Assembly (NCBI GenBank): GCA_963795825.1
Contig: CAWCIW010000001.1
Span: forward strand, 1 to 64,000
Origin: BOG-908 sp963795825
GTDB taxonomy: Bacteria > Pseudomonadota > Alphaproteobacteria > Acetobacterales > Acetobacteraceae
Reading direction: 5' to 3'
DNA: 64,000 nt
The number at the start of each line of letters is the position of its first letter. The first letter of the stretch is position 1. Under the pieces are notes generated by a model. That model saw nothing but the letters and a program-made list of their open reading frames with translations. It made no database searches and had not been told where the DNA came from. Of the stretch, positions 61,813 through 64,000 are shown in pieces. Both the position numbers and the translations under genes were made by a program.

Positions 61813-63066
61813 ATGTCCCGTCTGCATCGCCTGGGCTGCGCAGTCTGTGCCCTCCTGCTCTCCGGCGCGCCCGCTTTCGCGCAATTGCCGTCCGCCGCGC
61901 GACCGGGCGTGGAGGCGCCGGCTTTGGCTGCGCTCGGCCCCTATGGTGCCGGCCTCGCGGTCCGGCAGATGGGGCCGCCGGAGCGCAAGCTTGCGGTCAG
62001 CATCTGGTATCCGGCCGTGCCGGGCGCAGGCCCCTCTGTTACTTATCATTCAGCGCTGGTCGGCCCCGATGGGCAGCCTGCCGAATTTTCGCTCGCCGGC
62101 ATCGCCGTCGCCGGTGCACCGGCCGCGCCGGGCCGCTTCCCGCTGGTCATCCTGGCGCATGGGTTCGACAATACGCCGGAGGTGTTGGCCTGGCTGGGCG
62201 AAAACCTGGCCACGAAAGGCTATGTGGTCGCGGCACCCGCTTTTGGCGATCCGCCGAAATTCGACGCGCCGAGTGCGCTCGCAGCGTCGGCGCACCGGCC
62301 GCTGGACATCGCCGCGATTGCCGCGCAGGCGCAACGCGACGCCGCGGGCGGCGGCGTGTTTGCCCATGCCGATCCGGACCGCACGGCACTCATCGGCTAT
62401 TCGCTAGGCGGCTACGGCGTGGTCGCGGATTCCGGCGCGCCGCTCGATCCCGCGCTGGCGCAGGCTACCGGGGGGGCGCTCGCGGATTATGTCGCGGGCG
62501 GCGCGCAGGCAAAGGCGCTCAAGGTTGCGCATTTGAAAGCGATGGTCGTCATCTCGCCCGCATCCCATATGGGCAAGCTCGCGTTATTCGCACCGCAGGC
62601 GCTGGCGTCGATCACCGTGCCGAGCTTTTTCATTGTTGGCAGCCAGGATCACCTGGTTGGCTATGACGCAGTGCGCACGATGTTCGAGTCAGAGATAAAC
62701 GCGAAACGGTATCTGCTGACATTCCGGGAGGCGGGCCACAATATCGCGCTGAGCACCGCGCCGGCGGAAATGCACGCAAGACTGTGGGACCAGGACTGGT
62801 TCGAGGATCCGGTCTGGGCAAAGGCGAGGCTGATCGGGATAGAGGCGCATTTCATCACGGCTTTTCTGGACCGCTACGTCAAGGGCGACAGCGCGAAAGC
62901 CAGATACATCGACGGCCTGCCCGAGGATTCCGACAAAGGACTCTGGCCAAACCCGCCATCGGCCTACGGCGCGTTCAGCCCCGGCCCGCCGGCGTCCACG
63001 CTATGGACGGGCTTCCAGCAGGCGCACACGGCAGGCATGAACCTGGAATCCAAAAACCCCAAATAA
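61813..63066 (+). CDS. Exported alpha/beta hydrolase (dienelactone hydrolase/PAF-acetylhydrolase-like)
   Basis: 417 residues. Signal peptide (CAVCALLLSGAPAFA). Hydrolase core: FPLVILAHGFDNTPEVL, RTALIGYSLGGYGVV (GxSxGG nucleophile) and REAGHNIAL (catalytic His), with VGSQDHLVGYD for the acid. Likely esterase or lactonase in the periplasm; substrate unknown. ATG 61813 is divergent from the sulfotransferase, whose frame opens there too. Ends at the repeat at 63088. Confidence 0.82.
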   Translation: MSRLHRLGCAVCALLLSGAPAFAQLPSAARPGVEAPALAALGPYGAGLAVRQMGPPERKLAVSIWYPAVPGAGPSVTYHSALVGPDGQPAEFSLAGIAVAGAPAAPGRFPLVILAHGFDNTPEVLAWLGENLATKGYVVAAPAFGDPPKFDAPSALAASAHRPLDIAAIAAQAQRDAAGGGVFAHADPDRTALIGYSLGGYGVVADSGAPLDPALAQATGGALADYVAGGAQAKALKVAHLKAMVVISPASHMGKLALFAPQALASITVPSFFIVGSQDHLVGYDAVRTMFESEINAKRYLLTFREAGHNIALSTAPAEMHARLWDQDWFEDPVWAKARLIGIEAHFITAFLDRYVKGDSAKARYIDGLPEDSDKGLWPNPPSAYGAFSPGPPASTLWTGFQQAHTAGMNLESKNPK

Positions 63067-63087
63067 AACCAAGCAGCACGCGACAGC

Positions 63088-63140
63088 GGAGTCAAAAGTC
63101 TTTTGCTTCTTTTCTTCAGAAAAGAAGGCCTTGCTTGCCT
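63088..63140. terminator. Hairpin repeat family copy 21
   Basis: CAAAAGTCTTTTGC then CTTCTTTTCTTCAGAAAAGA with AGGCCTTGC, between convergent hydrolase and receptor genes. Confidence 0.82.
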
Positions 63141-63141
63141 G

Positions 63142-64000
63142 TCAGAACCGGTAGCTTAGCTTGGCGCCACCCGTTAGTGGTCTGTCCACAACGATAGACT
63201 CTACAAACTGCGTAGCCGTGATGAACTCCTGCCCACGCTCGTTGGTGATATTGTCGATGAACACGTTCGCCGACCAGTTGCCGAACCGGAACCCGGCGGA
63301 CACGTCGAGTTTGGTGATCGGCTGCTGGAAGAAGTCGGTGAACTGGCCATTGGCATAGTTGGATGTGAGTATCTGCTGCGCGTCGCTTCCCGGCGAGCGC
63401 AGGATGCCACCTACGTTCGAATGCTCGTGCGAGGAGTGGCTGAACACGAATTGCACATAGGGCTGGTAGCGGGTTTCGAACCATTCGTAGCGCGCGCGCA
63501 ATGTGGTTTTGAACGCCGGCGCTTCGCCCAGTGTTCCGCCGGCCGGCGAGAAGGCGGTGCTGGAGCCGGGTAGCGTGCCGCCTGATGTGGACTCGATGCC
63601 GGGCGCATTGAGCTGCTTGCTGTCGTTCAGCGCCACGCTGAAGTTGATCGTAAGATCGTCCAGCGGTCGGCCCGTGGCCTGGAGCTCCGTGCCGCGCACG
63701 CGGAAGTTCGGGCCGTTGACGGTGAAAGCCAGGTTGCCGAACACGCCTGGTGCGAACAGGGAGGCTTGGGTGTTGGTCCAGTCCTCCTGGTAGAATGCGC
63801 CATCGAGTATCAGGCGATGATCGAAGAAGCTGGCCTTGTAGCCGACCTCGTTGTTGGTGAGCGAGTCGGATGCGTAGCCGATATTGCCTGTCTCTCCATT
63901 CAGCCTGTCGGTTGGCGCCTGGCGGTTGAAGCCTGGTGGCCGGTAGCCTTCCGAGTAGGTGTAGTAAAACAGGATGTCGGGCGTGAGTTTATAGGTCAGG
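63142..64000 (-). CDS. TonB-dependent receptor, C-terminal part (cut by window end)
   Basis: The last 285 or so residues of a receptor. Barrel strands: ILFYYTYSEGYRPPGFNR, KASFFDHRLILDGAFYQEDWTN, AGFRFGNWSANVFIDNITNERG, and the aromatic C-terminus GGAKLSYRF. Unlike the receptor at 16760 it has no OmpA extension. The frame stays open to 64000, and the plug and start lie beyond it. Substrate unknown. Confidence 0.88.
   Translation of the reverse strand, partial: LTYKLTPDILFYYTYSEGYRPPGFNRQAPTDRLNGETGNIGYASDSLTNNEVGYKASFFDHRLILDGAFYQEDWTNTQASLFAPGVFGNLAFTVNGPNFRVRGTELQATGRPLDDLTINFSVALNDSKQLNAPGIESTSGGTLPGSSTAFSPAGGTLGEAPAFKTTLRARYEWFETRYQPYVQFVFSHSSHEHSNVGGILRSPGSDAQQILTSNYANGQFTDFFQQPITKLDVSAGFRFGNWSANVFIDNITNERGQEFITATQFVESIVVDRPLTGGAKLSYRF

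Noticed and set aside
3105..63140. CRISPR array
   Set aside because: Repeats are dispersed hairpins with no regular spacers and no cas genes.

Overview
This window is GC-rich chromosomal DNA (about two-thirds G+C by eye) from an alphaproteobacterium. I infer the Acetobacteraceae from the type of C-terminal OmpA domain at 16760-19714, the dense family of intergenic hairpins (AAGGCCTTCTTTT and AGTCCTTTTT types) and the general gene content. There are no rRNA genes, no complete tRNA, no CRISPR array and no intact insertion sequence or prophage. Nearly everything is housekeeping or envelope-related. The exception is a GC-poorer island at about 39.05-40.7 kb with a decayed YaaC-like gene.

Layout. 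0-9.3 kb: UDP-glucuronate 4-epimerase coupled to 3-hydroxybutyrate dehydrogenase; YceI protein; Dps; L,D-transpeptidase; manganese catalase; a small stress-type protein; a MaoC/SPFH pair; a repeat-rich spacer; a frameshifted L-lactate permease. 9.5-14.4 kb: a colinear cluster of a TIGR04282 transferase, a radical SAM/SPASM protein (frameshifted), an alpha/beta hydrolase, a GT-C membrane glycosyltransferase and a GT2 glycosyltransferase. 14.5-20.3 kb: CorC/HlyC protein, an exported RidA-like protein, a TonB-dependent receptor fused to an OmpA peptidoglycan-binding domain, and a GNAT. 20.4-24.6 kb (minus): a tightly overlapping GMC oxidoreductase / DoxX / cupin / SMP-30 / VOC operon. 24.6-34.7 kb: aldo-keto reductase, GT4 plus a Tat-type exported protein, TPR protein, PAP2 phosphatase, ornithine/lysine decarboxylase (frameshifted), YihY, RlpA and AmpG. 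34.9-41 kb: a large hybrid histidine kinase, a hypothetical protein and the island. 41-48 kb: amino-acid dehydrogenase, DAG kinase, metallophosphoesterase, acyltransferase, and a YjgN/M48 pair. 48-57.9 kb: MurQ, ParE (frameshifted), POT transporter, XRE-cupin regulator, dipeptide epimerase and two serine hydrolases. 57.9-64 kb: LysR with a PhnD-like protein, TPR-sulfotransferase, a dienelactone-hydrolase-like protein, and the C-terminal part of a second TonB receptor.

Two threads stand out. First, murein and peptide recycling recurs: L,D-transpeptidase, RlpA, AmpG, MurQ, POT transporter, dipeptide epimerase and two penicillin-binding-type hydrolases. The last block carries the same AT-rich palindrome (TTTCATATATGAAA, with a one-base variant) in both promoter regions around an XRE-cupin regulator, which looks like a small autoregulated peptide-use regulon. 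Second, the TonB receptor with a C-terminal OmpA domain is an uncommon architecture.

Four otherwise normal genes, including the essential parE, each carry one one-base frameshift. Sequencing or assembly error is therefore the likelier explanation for those. The island gene has several frameshifts and is probably truly decayed.
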